Shown: in pieces, positions 21,401 through 36,400 of the stretch
How positions within the stretch are numbered: the stretch's first letter is position 1
Layout of the letters: every line of letters starts with the position of its first letter
Assembly: GCA_020002185.1 (NCBI GenBank)
Contig: CM034534.1
Coordinates: 32,408,049 to 32,472,048, forward strand
Source: Paraescarpia echinospica
Taxonomy: Eukaryota; Annelida; Polychaeta; Sabellida; Siboglinidae
Length of the DNA stretch: 64,000 nt
Direction: 5' to 3'
Position numbers and translations under genes: made by a program
The notes under the pieces: generated by a model
The model's database searches: none
Told to the model about the DNA's origin: nothing
Seen by the model: only the letters and a program-made list of their open reading frames with translations

Positions 21401-24400
21401 TTATATCCCAGAATGCTATTCTTCCATCAGTGCCCGCAGAGAGGATGTGTGCTCGTCTCTGATTGGTTGAAGTAGTGATGATGAAATGTTTCACTATAAG
21501 CACACAGTGGTCATGGAAGTCAGACTGGGCTATCAGGCAGAATGATCCATCTGACTCATCAAAACGGAAGATTCTGGAACAAACATGTACATATATTGCA
21601 CTGAAAGTGGAGTTTCGGACTAAAAATCCACAATAATAATTATTTTTGAGTATGCTATGTTTTTGGACACCTCTATAAATATAATATTTATTTGTTCTTA
21701 TGTAATCGGACACTAATTATTCGTAATGTGAATATAAAACTGTAGAAAGATAGGACACAGGTTATTTCACCAGAAAGTAAAATATCAACCAATATTTAAA
21801 ACAGGTTGTTGGGTGGTAATCATCGGCAGGAAGTTCACTGAATAAGTGAACTGAATGTCTTCAATATGGGAAACATCAAACTTGTTGAACATGAAAGAGC
21901 CAATGTCTGGTACATTGCCAATATAGGTGTTTATAACTGGAATGTTTTGTTTACAATTTCATTGTCAAAATATTTTAACTGCAAACCCTGTTTCAAGCTT
22001 ATTACATGCAATTTGGTGGGTCATATACCTTCAACATATTTACGCTTGTATTAAGAACATCATAATAATTATAACAAATGAGGAAAAGACTGCATCACTT
22101 TAATAACAAGAACTCAGGCTGGTGAACTGAGGTTTTAATTCATTCCCGTTGCTGTTATTAATAATAATATTAAATATTTATACAGTCCAATATCCATAGG
22201 GCTGTATATATCCATAATATGCTCAAAGCCCTGTACAATCAAAATTCAATCAAGCAATTCGGTACTTTTGCAGTTTAGGCCCGCACCTCGAAAAAAACAT
22301 GAAAACGCTCACCTACAGTCACCAAACTTCACATCATATATCTACAATACGTATTCTACACATACATAATTATTACGTGATAAAAAAGTTAAATTTACTG
22401 TCTTTTATCGATCAAAATGTACAAAAAATTCACTCGTTTTTGCGTGTATTCATTACTTCCACCGGAAACTTCGGTAGGTGGCGTCACTTTATGGTTGACT
22501 TCAGACATGGGGATAGGCTGAAGGCAACCATAAAGTGTCGCCACCTGCCGCAGTTTACGGTGGAACTAATGAATACACTCAAAAACAAGCGAATATTTTG
22601 ATCAATAAGACAGTAAATTTAATTGTTTGATCACGTGACAAATGTATATGTGTAGAATAAGTGTTGTAGATATATGATGTGAAGTTTGGTGACTGTAGGT
22701 GACTATTATCATGGTTTTCTCGAGGTGTGGACCTAAACTGCAAAAGTACCAGCAATTCAATGTATCATTAAAAAGTGCAAAAAAGAAACTTAAGATAAAA
22801 TGTAGAACAAATTAAGTTAGTTATATTAAAACTATTAAAAACTGTTCTTACCTGACGTAGCCGTCAGAGCAGGCAGTGGTCAGTACATGTACCAGTGGAC
22901 AGAGCCTATGGTCAAGGTCTCTCAGACTGACCGCACACACGGCCATATACCGAGTCTCTGGCCCTGCGTCACACGTCGCTGTCTTCCATGACTTCCGACG
23001 GCGGTGGCCACGCTGCAGCAACATGTGACTAGCGAGATGTCTGTGCCAGCAGATGGCGCCTCCTGTCACCTCAGTGCTGCCACCTACTGGTTGGTGTGTG
23101 ATTCGATCATGGTGGCTGTCTGGAGGTGTAGTGAGGATGGCTCTGTGACTTGACGATGTCCCTGTGACTTGAGTGTCACATCCGGGCACATTGTCACCTG
23201 TCCCGTCTTCAGGCAAAGGACAAGGAGTGTTGTCACCTGTCCCCAAAGGCATGTTGTCACCAATTCTGTTGACATTTCCACGTTGACTCACCTCTGTGCC
23301 ATTTCCTCCACTGCCCTCCTGGAAATGAACCCTCCAGGCATTCAGCTGGGCCCGCCCCCCAGCAGAGAACAGAAGACCATCCCCAGACTCAGTACGATGC
23401 TTTAAGGCAGAGACACACAGTGCCCTCACACTAGAAATATGTGCCTGCATCGATGCAAGCACATGGTACATATCTCGGTGCTCACCATCTCTCATTGCTG
23501 TGCATGCTGGGTAAAGGAGTCATAAATTGGCTGCCTTTTAGTTTTGCCTCAAAAATACATTACTGAGGTTTAATAAACAATTTGCCTGCTGTGTAAATAC
23601 CAGTGTTGGGAATCAGTTTGATTTTCATAATCAACCATCAGTTTGACCAAGCTGGTCGATTGTATAAAATTAATGGTTTGTAGACGGCCATTCTAAGAAA
23701 GTTTGATTGGTAGGTAGCAGTATCAGTGTGACCCATCAGTGACAGTTGACATAAATATATGACTTTGCAGTTGACGTAATAAACTTATAACAAAGTTGAT
23801 GAAAATGATGCACCTGTTTGTTGTAATTGCCCTAGGAAACGTACCAAACAGCCCTGCAATTTGTTTTTATTTAATGCTTTGCAACGTACAAGATTTCCGA
23901 AAACTCCGTAAGCGCAGCAGTGTTGAACAATGTCACTGTCAGTGCCACAGTGGCATTTTTTTCACAAAATCAAAACAGGTTTGTGTAATTCGGTAATCGT
24001 ACATAATTCACTCAATGTTTTATATATAATTGAAATGATCATTGATCACACATGATTGTAATAAATGAATTAATCAGAAGCATGAATCAACCAAACATTG
24101 ACAAGACGGATGAATGAGATCAACACTAGTAAATACAACTGGTGTCTATTGACAATGAGAGTTGATCTTTTGCAGGTGAAATAACAATGACAACTGTGAA
24201 CAAAACTTTCTTTCATTATATGTGAATGTAATTTGAAAATTACCTATTTGATTTTCAGCTGTGATTTCAATAAAACGAATCAATTTATATACACTTACAA
24301 TATTAGTTGACAGTTGTAAAAAATCTTGTAATTTGCAACTTTCACTGTTTTTTATTAAACAAAGCGGAAAGAAAGAACAAAAAGATACACATTTCTTACT

Positions 24401-27400
24401 TTCACATGTCAATTTAAACACATTTATTTAGCCATTATTTAGCCAATGACAGGTCTAATAACCACACTGGCATTAGGCCTGAGAACCAGGCTAACACAGG
24501 AAGGATACAACACTTGGTGACTTGAAGAATGTTGACAGTCGTATCTTCACTGGCTGTTGCCAGAAAAAAACTGCTGTCTGAAAGAAATTCAGTAAACGGC
24601 TCAAATGATAGCATTAGCAAAAACACCCATCCTCCAGATGGGTTGACAATATGTTACATATGTTATTTGTGATATGTTGTGTCAGAAGGGGCTACTTACA
24701 CACAATTCAACTTGTTCGTTGCTTAAATCACAGGAATTTAAATCCAACATGGGATCCTAGGTAAACCCCAGAGAGTTTGGCATGTGAGATGCAAATTGTC
24801 TAAGAGGAGTAGCATAACATCCTTTCACACACATACATACATGGACACACACACATGCAGCTCAGTTATAGTAGAACGAATGCATAAATAAATGGAGTTT
24901 TATACTGTCAACAATAAGAAAAGGATTGTAATAATATACAGGAAGCCAGTATCATAAATGACACAAGAAACACTTTATACATATATCAACGTCTAAACAT
25001 TCATGACGTAATGTTTAACATATACATTTAATGGATGCCATTTGGTTTAACAACAAAGCTCTTTGATGTTTCATGCAGTCACGGGTTAATCTACGATCCC
25101 TTGGAAGAAAACTAACTTTCATTTTTTTAAATTCCCATGGGAATTTCCAACATTCAAGACACCTAATTTAGAGAACTGCATGTTACTAACTACCACCGCA
25201 CTGATTCCAGGTAATGGAACAGGAACAGGAACAGGAAATGTTTATTTGTCCCAAATACATAATACAACAAAATAATCGTTATAAAAAACAAATGACCATA
25301 CAATACATTGCTGTCGAATCAACATGAGTAAAAATAAAACAAAGTAGTAAGTATATAATGTATGATAGGGAAATAAAGGATTATGTTATATAAAGGACGG
25401 GAGACTCCTACTAAGACTAATTATAGTCGCTGTCGTAAGAACCACCCTAAGGCTACTCTTACTAACTACCACCTCACGATTCCAGGTAATGGAACAGGCT
25501 ACTATTACTAACTACCACCTCACTTATTCCAGGTAATGGAATGGGCTACGCTTACTAACTACCACCTCACTGATTCCAGGTACTGGAACGGGCTACTCTT
25601 ACTAACTACCACCTCACCGATTCCAGGTAATGGAACAGGCTACTCTTACTAACTACCACCTCACTGATTCCAGGTAATGGAACAGGCTACTCTTACTAAC
25701 TACCACCTCACTGATTCCAGGTCATTACAGGCTACTGTTACTACGATGATGGACGTGTGTCTGCTTACTTACTGTCTATGCTTGAGAACAGATACTTGAC
25801 GTCTGTCATTTCACGGCCGTGTACACTGGACTGTAGACAAGTGAAGGCAGTGTCAGACATAGCAACTCTTACATTTGTATATTACAGTGCAGCATGCTTA
25901 TAACGAACTACTTTGTGGGTAGCTAACTAATTTGTTATATCCGTGAATTCGTTATATGCATGTACGCTTTTACCCACTAGATGGCAGTGTTGTATGTGAC
26001 ATTTAAAAAAACTATTCACCCGGTGTCTATCAAATGCAAGGATATTCTGTTGTGTAACATTTATTTAGATGACACATAAGAGTTACAAATGTTATTATGA
26101 AGTGTAGTTATAGCGTAAGATCGCAGTCCACTGTCTGTGAAAAAGTAACAAAATACAGTATGACGTAAACACATGCCGAGCACGCCGCGTCCAAGCACAT
26201 TAAAACACGAAGTGTGGCAGGATGGAGCCACGGTAACTACTACGTTTTGTACAATACACACAGAATGATACCAGTTAATCTGCTTTGAAGAAGTCCTACA
26301 TTGTCGTTTGTTTGCTGTTGGCTAGGGCACCAGACAAACATCTGACTGCATAGCCCCGTTAGGAATGATTTCCCTCATTGACCTAATTACTTTGGCACAG
26401 GGGCTCTGCTTGGCCACGGCATGGCTTCCAGGTCACGGGCGGGAAGTATTTGCGAACAACTGGTGATTTTCAGTTGGACAGAAATTCGTTATACTGCGAA
26501 ATTTGTTCGGGAAAAGGTGTTCGTAATAACCGTGAATTCGTTATATCTGTGTTCGTAATATGCATGAATGCTTATAATGGAAAAGATAGTACGTAAGAAA
26601 TTGTTTCGTTATATCCGTCAATTCGTTATATCCGTGTTCGTTATAAGCGTGTTGCACACTATACTAGCTGACACCTGTTCATGGAGTAATGACCCATTAC
26701 ATACTTTTTAGTTTAAACTCGTTCCCACTGACCATTTTTGACCATATTGATAAAATCACCAGACAAACTACACTATAGTAACTTATTTAATCTTAGTCCA
26801 ATTTAGTTTCTGTGTTGATGTTGTTGACTTTCCTTGGTCTCTCAAAGTCCAAGTCACCAACAAATTCAGTCGGTTGAACGCTAAATGTGAAGTTGGCTTT
26901 AGCAAGTTAGCAGACATAAGAACCAAAGTCTTTCAATCATTTAAACAAATGTATGCAATTTTTTACTAAACTGACTACGGATATTATTGAAACTATTCAC
27001 ACATATTTGCAATGGGCTAAACCAGTTGAGGAAGCAGCTTCAAAACACCTACAACTACCTAGATTCTTCATTCGCATTTGACAACAACCAACAGGTAAAC
27101 CTTTTGCAGAACTACTAAATTCAACACAATTCAGGTGAATGACCTTGGCTGACCTTGAGAATAGTCTGATTGGGAAGGAAGCTGGCATCACACACAACTA
27201 TGGTCTTGTTCTTGATGAAGACGAATCGTCCTTCACTGCCAGGGGACAATGTGAAGTCCCAGACCCTATGTCCCCCGCCACATGACACAGTCAACATCCG
27301 CTGGTTGCGTCCGACGCTATACACAATAAACTGATCCTGCGGGAAAACATGGTCCGAATTACCATCATCATCATTTACGGATGCTTTCTAGTACTGTAAC

Positions 27401-27436
27401 ATTTTTTGCATGCAACCCAGCACAATTTTAATCAAG

Positions 27437-27476
<40 letters not shown>

Positions 27477-30400
27477 CGTGGTACATGCATGCATGCGTGC
27501 ATATGTGGTATGTTTTCCTCCTAAACGGTCTACCTCTCCTAAAACAATCTACAATATTTTGAATGTCAATTTGGAAAATACATACATCAATGTCATATTA
27601 TATTTGTTAGCTGACAAAATATCATTGATATATCGGAGCATTACAGATGTTGTTCTAATTAATGCAATGAAACCCCAAGACGAACATGAACAGAAATTGT
27701 AATCACATCTTGATGAGTGAAAGAGTGAGAGATTGTCTCATAAGTTAAGGTTACGGTTAGTCACAAACATGTTATGTATTTAGCATTGGTTAACTCCCCC
27801 CACCTATACATGGTGTGGAACTTGTGATTTTACTATGCAAACTTGCTACTAGAGTCAATTTGAATTAATATGTTTCATTCGCTAGATGGTGCCTCTGTAG
27901 CCATTTATTTACCCCACAGTATGTTGTGACGACTAAACTACGTAACGTTTAACATAGCCTGGAACTTTGCAAAGTTACCTGACCACCTATAAAAAGGGTG
28001 TGACTAACCGTGACTAACCGTGTGGAAGCCCATTACAAGCAGGTCATCCTCATGAAAGAGTAGTCTTGAAATCCAGTCAAATCCTTTGAATACCTGAAAC
28101 AAAACTTGAAATAATACCTTGTGGCCGACTTTAAACTCACAATCACTAGCATTCATCCACTGATGGCACAACAAACCAAGGGTATCAACTGTCACCATTA
28201 CGGTAGCGTCATCTGAAAAGCACTATACAATTCTGTAATATATATGAGAAAGGCCCTTTAGAAAAGCAGTGCATTTCAAAAACATGTAAGTAAATAACTC
28301 TGAATGACATTACCAATTGGTAGAGCAAAGGCTAATGGTCCAAACAAGTGAATAAACAAAGAAAGAAGTGAGTGACCATCGGTGCCTGGGAGGAGATGAA
28401 CAAAGAAAGAAGTGAGTGACCCTCGGTGCCTGGGAGGAAATGAAGAAGGAAAGAAGTGAGTGACCCTCGGTGCCTGGGAGGAGATGAACAAAGAAAGAGT
28501 GAGTGACTCTCGGTGCCTGGGAGGAGATGAACAAAGAAAGTGAGTGACCCTCGGTGCCTGGGAGGAGATGAACAAAGAAAGAAGTGAGTGACCCTTGGTG
28601 CTTGGGAGATGAACAAAGAAAGCAGTGAGTGACCCTTGGTGCCTGGGAGGAGATGAACAAAGAAAGAAGTGAGTGACCCTCTGTGCCTGGGAGATGAACA
28701 AAGAAAAAAATGAGTGACCCTCAGTGCCTGGGAGGAGATGAACAAAGAAAGAAGTGAGTGACCCTCAGTGCTTGGGAGGAGATAAACAAAGAAAGAAATG
28801 AGTGACCCTCTGTGCCTGGGAGGTGATGAACAAAGAAAGAAGTGAAATGTCAAATCTCTGAACCTATTAAATGATACCACAATCTGTGAAGACCTTCACA
28901 TGTGGTCATATCTTGCTAATGTGTTGGTTATTTGAATGTGCAAGGTTTAATGTATACAAGTCAGCTCCTTCTCACAAAGATGCAGTGTATATTGTGTGCA
29001 GTCTCAAATTATTTAAATTTGTTTTCAAGACACTAAAATTTAATAATCAACACAAGTTATGCAATGCAACATACTCTATGATAATCCAAAATAACCTGTT
29101 CCTTATTCACAGTGACCACAGGCCAAGTGTGTGAGATACCTTGTTGCTAGACAGTAGGTGTAAACCATTCCCATCGGTTGTGTACTTCCGAAACTGACCA
29201 TCTCGACCGCAACTGTACACGTAGTCTTCATGGTAATGGATGTCAGTAACACCTGCTTTTCCGTGGATCTTGTGGAGTGACTGCTGCGGATTCTGCTGTA
29301 GCAACATTTATAGATAATGATGCAACATAATTTTTGTCGTCTCACATCATTTTGGCACCACCATATGCACCACTACATGCACCACCACATGCACCACTAC
29401 ATGCACCACCACCATATGCATCACCACATGCATCACCACATGCACCACTACATGCACCACCACATGCACCATCACATGCACCACCACATGCACCACTACA
29501 TGCACCATCACATGCACCACCACATGCACTACTACATGCACCACCACATGCACCACCACATGCAACACCACATGCACCACTACATGCACCACTACATGCA
29601 CCACTACATGCACCACCACATGCACCACCACATGCACCACTACATGCACCACCACATGCACCACTACATGCACCACTACATGTACCACATGCACCACCAC
29701 CACATCACATGACTAACCACTGGTACCACCAGTTGTGTCAGTTGTACTGGATGTTAGATGATGTAAATTGATTGTTCATAACATTACACATGTGTTCTGC
29801 AATTGTTCCCAAGTCTGGCAATCAGTTGGGCATATTTTATGTAACTTAAAAGCTGACGACATTTACATCATAGCAAATGTCAGGAAAGTGTCATCCAAGC
29901 ATGTGTGTGTGTGTGTGTAGTGCCATCTGGATGGATGGGCAGTTATGCTAGTCATGACAAACACTACTGACATACCTGTTCATTCAAGCGGAACGTGTGC
30001 ACCGTTCCGCCACGGTCTCCACACATGAGTATGTCATTGCTGGCCAATAGGAGTGCTGCAGTCACCCAGCGCTGTTTTGTGTAAGGCAGCAGAAACTGGT
30101 AGAGCCGCTGTACACTGACCGCTGGATGACCCCTGGTCAAAAGGTCAGAGGTCAGACGCCATACAATCTGCAACAAAATTATGTAAGGATCAAAGGTAAA
30201 TGGAACCATTATTCAAAAATTCTATGGGATCATCTCAGAATGTTGATGTTCGATATCAGATGAACTTACTTTGGCGAGGAGAGTCAGAGGCAGTTTTGTC
30301 TGGCATTGGACGTCGATATTTTATGCTTCTGACCGATATTGTTAATATATTGATGTCATCATATCAATGTTTACACACATTCATCTGAGGGGGTGGGGGG

Positions 30401-33400
30401 CTGAGGCCAGATGAAAGTAATTCCGTTTGATATCAGACACTGACATTCTGAGATGATTCCTAACGAAATCATTAATAAACTAGGCATGCATGAAAACCGG
30501 TGCTGTGACCCATGTGCTCTTAGAGTCTTCTGGCTTGACACAGAATGTATCAAATTAAAACGTAACTCAGTACAATCATAGAAGACAAGAAGAGTGCTGT
30601 GAACAATGGTACAAAACTACATCAACTTCTGTCATATGAAGGTTATGTCTCAGTGACAAATAGAATAACTCGCTTTGTGTAGATAAGAATCAGAATAGAA
30701 CCTATAGATAACATTAGATGTCAAAAACATAATCATAATATATAAGTTATTTACTATGTGGCCTTACAAAAATAAATATTACATGCTCGTTGACCCATGA
30801 TAATGCTGTGATAGCTAAACATTATGATAATGCTGTGATAGCTAAACATTACGATAATGCTGTGATAGCTAAACATTATGATAATGTTGTGATAGCTGAA
30901 CATTATGATAATGCTATGATAGCTAAACATTATGATAATGTTGTGATAGCTAAACATTATGATAATGCTGTGATAGCTAAACATTATGATAATGTTGTGA
31001 TAGCTAAACATTATGATAATGCTGTGATAGCTAAACATTATGATAATGCTGTGATAGCTAAACATCAGTTGTTATTCAAGGTGCTCCGAACAAGAATCAA
31101 TTGAAAAGACTAGTTAAACAGGTTTTGTTAAATTCTCTTAATAACTAGGAGGCCAGTTTGTCTACTGTTAATTTCATTTTACTGTTGAGGTACCTCTGTG
31201 TAATGGGGATTCAGATATTGTAATAATCAGGAGGTATGCTCGTGTATTAATGTCATCGTATTGTATTTTTGGTAAAAGTTTAAATTTTTTTTGATAATAA
31301 CTTATGATTTAAATATCTGGTCTCATTCAACTACTCAACCTTTTTCAGAACATTATCGCCAAGCCGTCCTTTCTATGCTAGCACTGAGGGTGGTCACTGC
31401 CAGGGTGTTTGTCATCCTCAGTGGTTCTTACGACCCAAATCGAGACGGGACTGACATTAATGTGATCTTCGAGTGACGAGGGATACACAGTCCCTAATGT
31501 TAAGAGCCAGATTTGTTCACCTTCATTGCTCAGTCTGGGTACTGAACTCAGAGCACTGGCATGCCAGGTGGATGTGCTAACAACTGCACTACCACGCTTT
31601 CTGTTACTGAACAATCCGCAGTAACATACATACCAGAGCACCCCCTGGTCCAGTTGTGAGGAACTGATACCCGTCTGTATCTGCATTAGTCATCAGCCAG
31701 TTGATGGCATAGATCTTGCCGTCTTCATAGATCTGTTCCTCGTAGTTTCCGCTGCTCGCCACTAGAGGGAATACCAGTCTCAACGTTACGTATAGTTCGT
31801 CTGCACAATTTGTACACAAGCTCCAAAAAATGAGCTTAACTTACATGTTAATGGGGTACAAGTTTATATCCACTCAAGGAGCAATGAACTAACACTGATA
31901 ACTGTTGTCACTGTTATCAGTGTATTATACTCACAACTTGTGTTCTAATGCTGTTAGCTGACTTTAATACACTGTCTGATCTCGTACTGACTCACATGAC
32001 ACGGTCTGGACAAAGAGTGATTTACACAGTGGAAATAGAATATACGGGTTTTGATTAGGTTTTTTCACCAGTCTATTTTCATACAGTATTCTCATCACTC
32101 ATTCCTACCGACGACACATCAGTGACAACTATTATCACCACTACAGTATTCTCATCACTCATTCCTACCGACTACACATCAATGACAATTATTGTCACCA
32201 CTACAGTATTCTCATCACTCATTCCTACCGACTACACATCAATGACAACTATTGTCACCACTACAGTATTCTTATCACTCATTCCTACCGACTACACATC
32301 AACGACAACTATTGTCACCACTACAGTATTCTCATCACTCATTCCTACTGACTACACATCAATGACAACTATTGTCACCACTACAGTATCACTCTCCTAT
32401 CGACTACACATTGACAACTATTGTCACCACTGACTACACATCAATGACAACAGTATTCTGTCATTCCTACTGACTACACATCAATGACAACTATTCACCA
32501 CTACAGTATCACTCATTCCTACCGACTACACATCAGTGACAACTATTGTCACCACTACAGTATTCTCATCACTCATTCCTACTGACTACACATCAATGAC
32601 AACTATTGTCACCACTACAGTATTCTCATCACTCATTCCTACCGACTACACATCAGTGACAACTATTGTCACCACTACAGTATTCTCATCACTCATTCCT
32701 ACTGACTACACATCAATGACAACTATTGTCACCACTACAGTATTCTCATCACTCATTCCTACCGACTACACATCAGTGACAACTATTGTCACCACTACAG
32801 TATTCTCATCACTCATTCCTACTGACTACACATCAATGACAACTATTGTCACCTCTACAGTATTCTCATCATTCCTTCCTACTGACTACACATCAATGAC
32901 AACTATTGTCACCACTACAGTATTCTCATCACTCATTCCTACTGATGACACATCAGTGACAACTATTGTCACCACTACAATATTCTCATCATTCATTCCT
33001 ACTGACTACACATCAGTGACAACTATTGTCACCACTACAGTATTCTCATCATTCATTCCTACTGACTACACATCAGTGACAACTATTGTCACCACTACAG
33101 TATTCTCATCATTCATTCCTACTGACTACACATCAGTGACAACTATTGTCACCACTGCAGTATTCTCATCACTCATTCCTACTGACTACACATCAGTGAC
33201 AACTATTATCACTACTACAGTATTCTCATCACTCATTCCTACTGACTACACATCAATGACAACTATTGTCACCACTACGGTATTCTCATCACTAATTCCT
33301 ACCTACTACACATCAGTGACAACTATTGTCACCACTACAGTATTCTCATCATTCATTCCTACCGTCTACACATCAATGACAATTATTGTCATCACTACAG

Positions 33401-36400
33401 TATTCTCATCACTCATTCCTACCGACTACACATCAGTGACAACTATTGTCACCACTACTGTATTCTCATCACTCATTCCTACCGACTACACATCAGTGAC
33501 AACTATTGTCACCACTACTGTATTCTCATCACTCATTCCTACCGACTACACATCAGTGACAACTATTGTCACCACTACAATATTCTCATCATTCATTCCT
33601 ACCGACTACACATCAATGACAACTATTGTCACCACTACAGTATTCTCATCATTCATTCCTACTGACTACACATCAGTGACAACTATTGTCACCACTGCAG
33701 TATTCTCATCACTCATTCCTACTGACTACACATCAGTGACAACTATTATCACTACTACAGTATTCTCATCACTCATTCCTACTGACTACACATCAATGAC
33801 AACTATTGTCACCACTACGGTATTCTCATCACTAATTCCTACCTACTACACATCAGTGACAACTATTGTCACCACTACAGTATTCTCATCATTCATTCCT
33901 ACCGTCTACACATCAATGACAACTATTGTCATCACTACAGTATTCTCATCACTCATTCCTACCGACTACACATCAGTGACAACTATTGTCACCACTACTG
34001 TATTCTCATCACTCATTCCTACCGACTACACATCAGTGACAACTATTGTCACCACTACTGTATTCTCATCACTCATTCCTACCGACTACACATCAGTGAC
34101 AACTATTGTCACCACTACAATATTCTCATCATTCATTCCTACCGACTACACATCAATGACAACTATTGTCACCACTACTGTATTCTCATCACTCATTCCT
34201 ACCAACTACACATCAATGACAACTATTGTCACCACTACAATATTCTCATCATTCATTCCTACCGACTACACATCAATGACATCTATTGTCACCACTGCAG
34301 TATTCTCATCACTCATTCCTACTGACTACACATCAATGACAAGTATTGTCACCACTGCAGTATTCTCATCACTCATTCCTACCGATGACACATCAATGAC
34401 AACTATTGTCACCTCTACAGTATTCTCATCATTCATTCCTACCGACTACACATCAATGACAACTATTGTCACCACTACAGTATTCTTATCATTCATTCCT
34501 ACCGACTACACATCAGTGACAACTATTGTCACCACAATATTATTCTCATCACTCATTCCTACTGACTACACATCAATGACGACTATTGTCACCACTACAG
34601 TATTCTCATCACTCATTCCTACTGACTACACATCAATGACGACTATTGTCACCACTACAGTATTCTCATCACTCATTCCTACCGACTACACATCAATGAC
34701 GACTATTGTCACCTCTACAGTATTCTCATCACTCATTCCTACCGACTACACATCAATGACGACTATTGTCACAACTACAGTATTCTCATCACTCATTCCT
34801 ACCGACTACACATCAATGACGACTATTGTCACCTCTACAGTATTCTCATCACTCATTCCTACCGACTACACATCAATGACGACTATTGTCACAACTACAG
34901 TATTCTCATCACTCATTCCTACCGACTACACATCAATGACAACTATTGTCACCACTACAATATTCTCATCATTCATTCCTACTGACTACACATCAATGAC
35001 GACTATTGTCACCACTACAATATTCTCATCACTCATTCCTACTGACTACACATCAATGACAAGTATTGTCACCACTGCAGTATTCTCATCACTCATTCCT
35101 ACCGATGACACATCAATGACAACTATTGTCACCACTACAGTATTCTCATCATTCATTCCTACTGACTACACATCAATGACAACTACTGTCACCACTACAG
35201 TATTCTCATCATTCATTCCTACTACTACACATCAATGACGACTATTGTCACCACTACAGTATTCTCATCATTCATTCCTACTGACTACACATCAGTGACA
35301 ACTATTGTCACCACTACAGTATTCTCATCACTCATTCCTACCGACTACACATCAATGACAACTATTGTCACCACTACAGTATTCTCATCATTCCTTCCTA
35401 CTGACTACACATCAATGACAACTATTGTCACCACCCCATCATGACCCTGCTTTAGAAGTACCCACCCATGCTACAGAACTCCTGCCCTGGACTGGTCAGT
35501 ATCTTCAGCCAGCCAGTCATACTTCCAAGTAAGATACAACGTCCATCTGGGGCCGGAGCCAGGACACTGTATGATGCAAACCTGGCGTCCACCAGTAGCT
35601 GGGTTGACTGGCCAGTGGTCAGACAGTGCAGCCACAGACAGCTGAAGCACACAGAGTAGAAACACGTGACTAATCACAGTGAAATGGTTATTAAGTGACA
35701 CAGGCATATTTTATCCTCGATAAATAATCCAAAACTAGTTAAATACATTTATTTATGAACCCACACATTAAAAAAGAATAGACAATACGAGTCAAAATTA
35801 TGTTGTTTATAAAAAATTCTTGAAAGTTTGCTTCAATTTTAGCAATAAATAAACAAACAAGGAATGTAGAATTCAAAAAGATACAAAACTCCTTAAAAAA
35901 GAAGATCTCTTTTAAAAGTGCCAGATAGTTCATGCACTGGAGAGGAGCCTCAAAATGTGTTAAAATGAATATGAAAATGTTTTCAAGAATGAAACAATTG
36001 GTTCACCATTGAATGTTTGAGCCAATTAGCAGAATGTATAGTTTAGCAAGATGCTGTGCAAATGTTCTCACCCGTTATTGGTCATTATGAGCAGACAATG
36101 ACCAGCGAGAAGGTGGACAGACCGAGGGAAATCTTCCACCAACACTGGCTGCTTCAGAGTCACACAGCAACATGGTCAAGGTGAATGGTCAAGAACAATA
36201 AATTTGTCATTGTATTAACAATTTAATTAGTTTTCTCTTGATCCTAGTGAATATCCGTGTGTGTGCGTTTGTTTGTTGTTGTGTTTTTATATATATATAT
36301 ATATATGCCTGCATGTATTTGCAGCCATATCACTATGTGCATTTAGGTAAGTGTGTATGCATAATGTATATATTTGTAAATATATATACATAGGTACATT

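Noticed and set aside
28276..28880. Overlapping Ser/His/Phe-rich minus-strand ORFs in three frames
   Set aside because: 44-bp minisatellite in WDR6 intron 14; three frames open together point to repeat structure, not coding.
29317..29771. His/Met-rich and Ala/Pro-rich ORFs that look like metal-binding proteins
   Set aside because: 12-bp minisatellite in a WDR6 intron; open on both strands in several frames.
30754..31104. Repeat ORFs on both strands
   Set aside because: 27-bp minisatellite in WDR6 intron 12.
32536..35238. 900-codon plus-strand ORF (Thr/Ser/Ile-rich 20-residue repeat)
   Set aside because: It is the 60-bp minisatellite read in one frame; it lies within a WDR6 intron on the other strand, has no family resemblance, and variant bases are not biased to silent positions.
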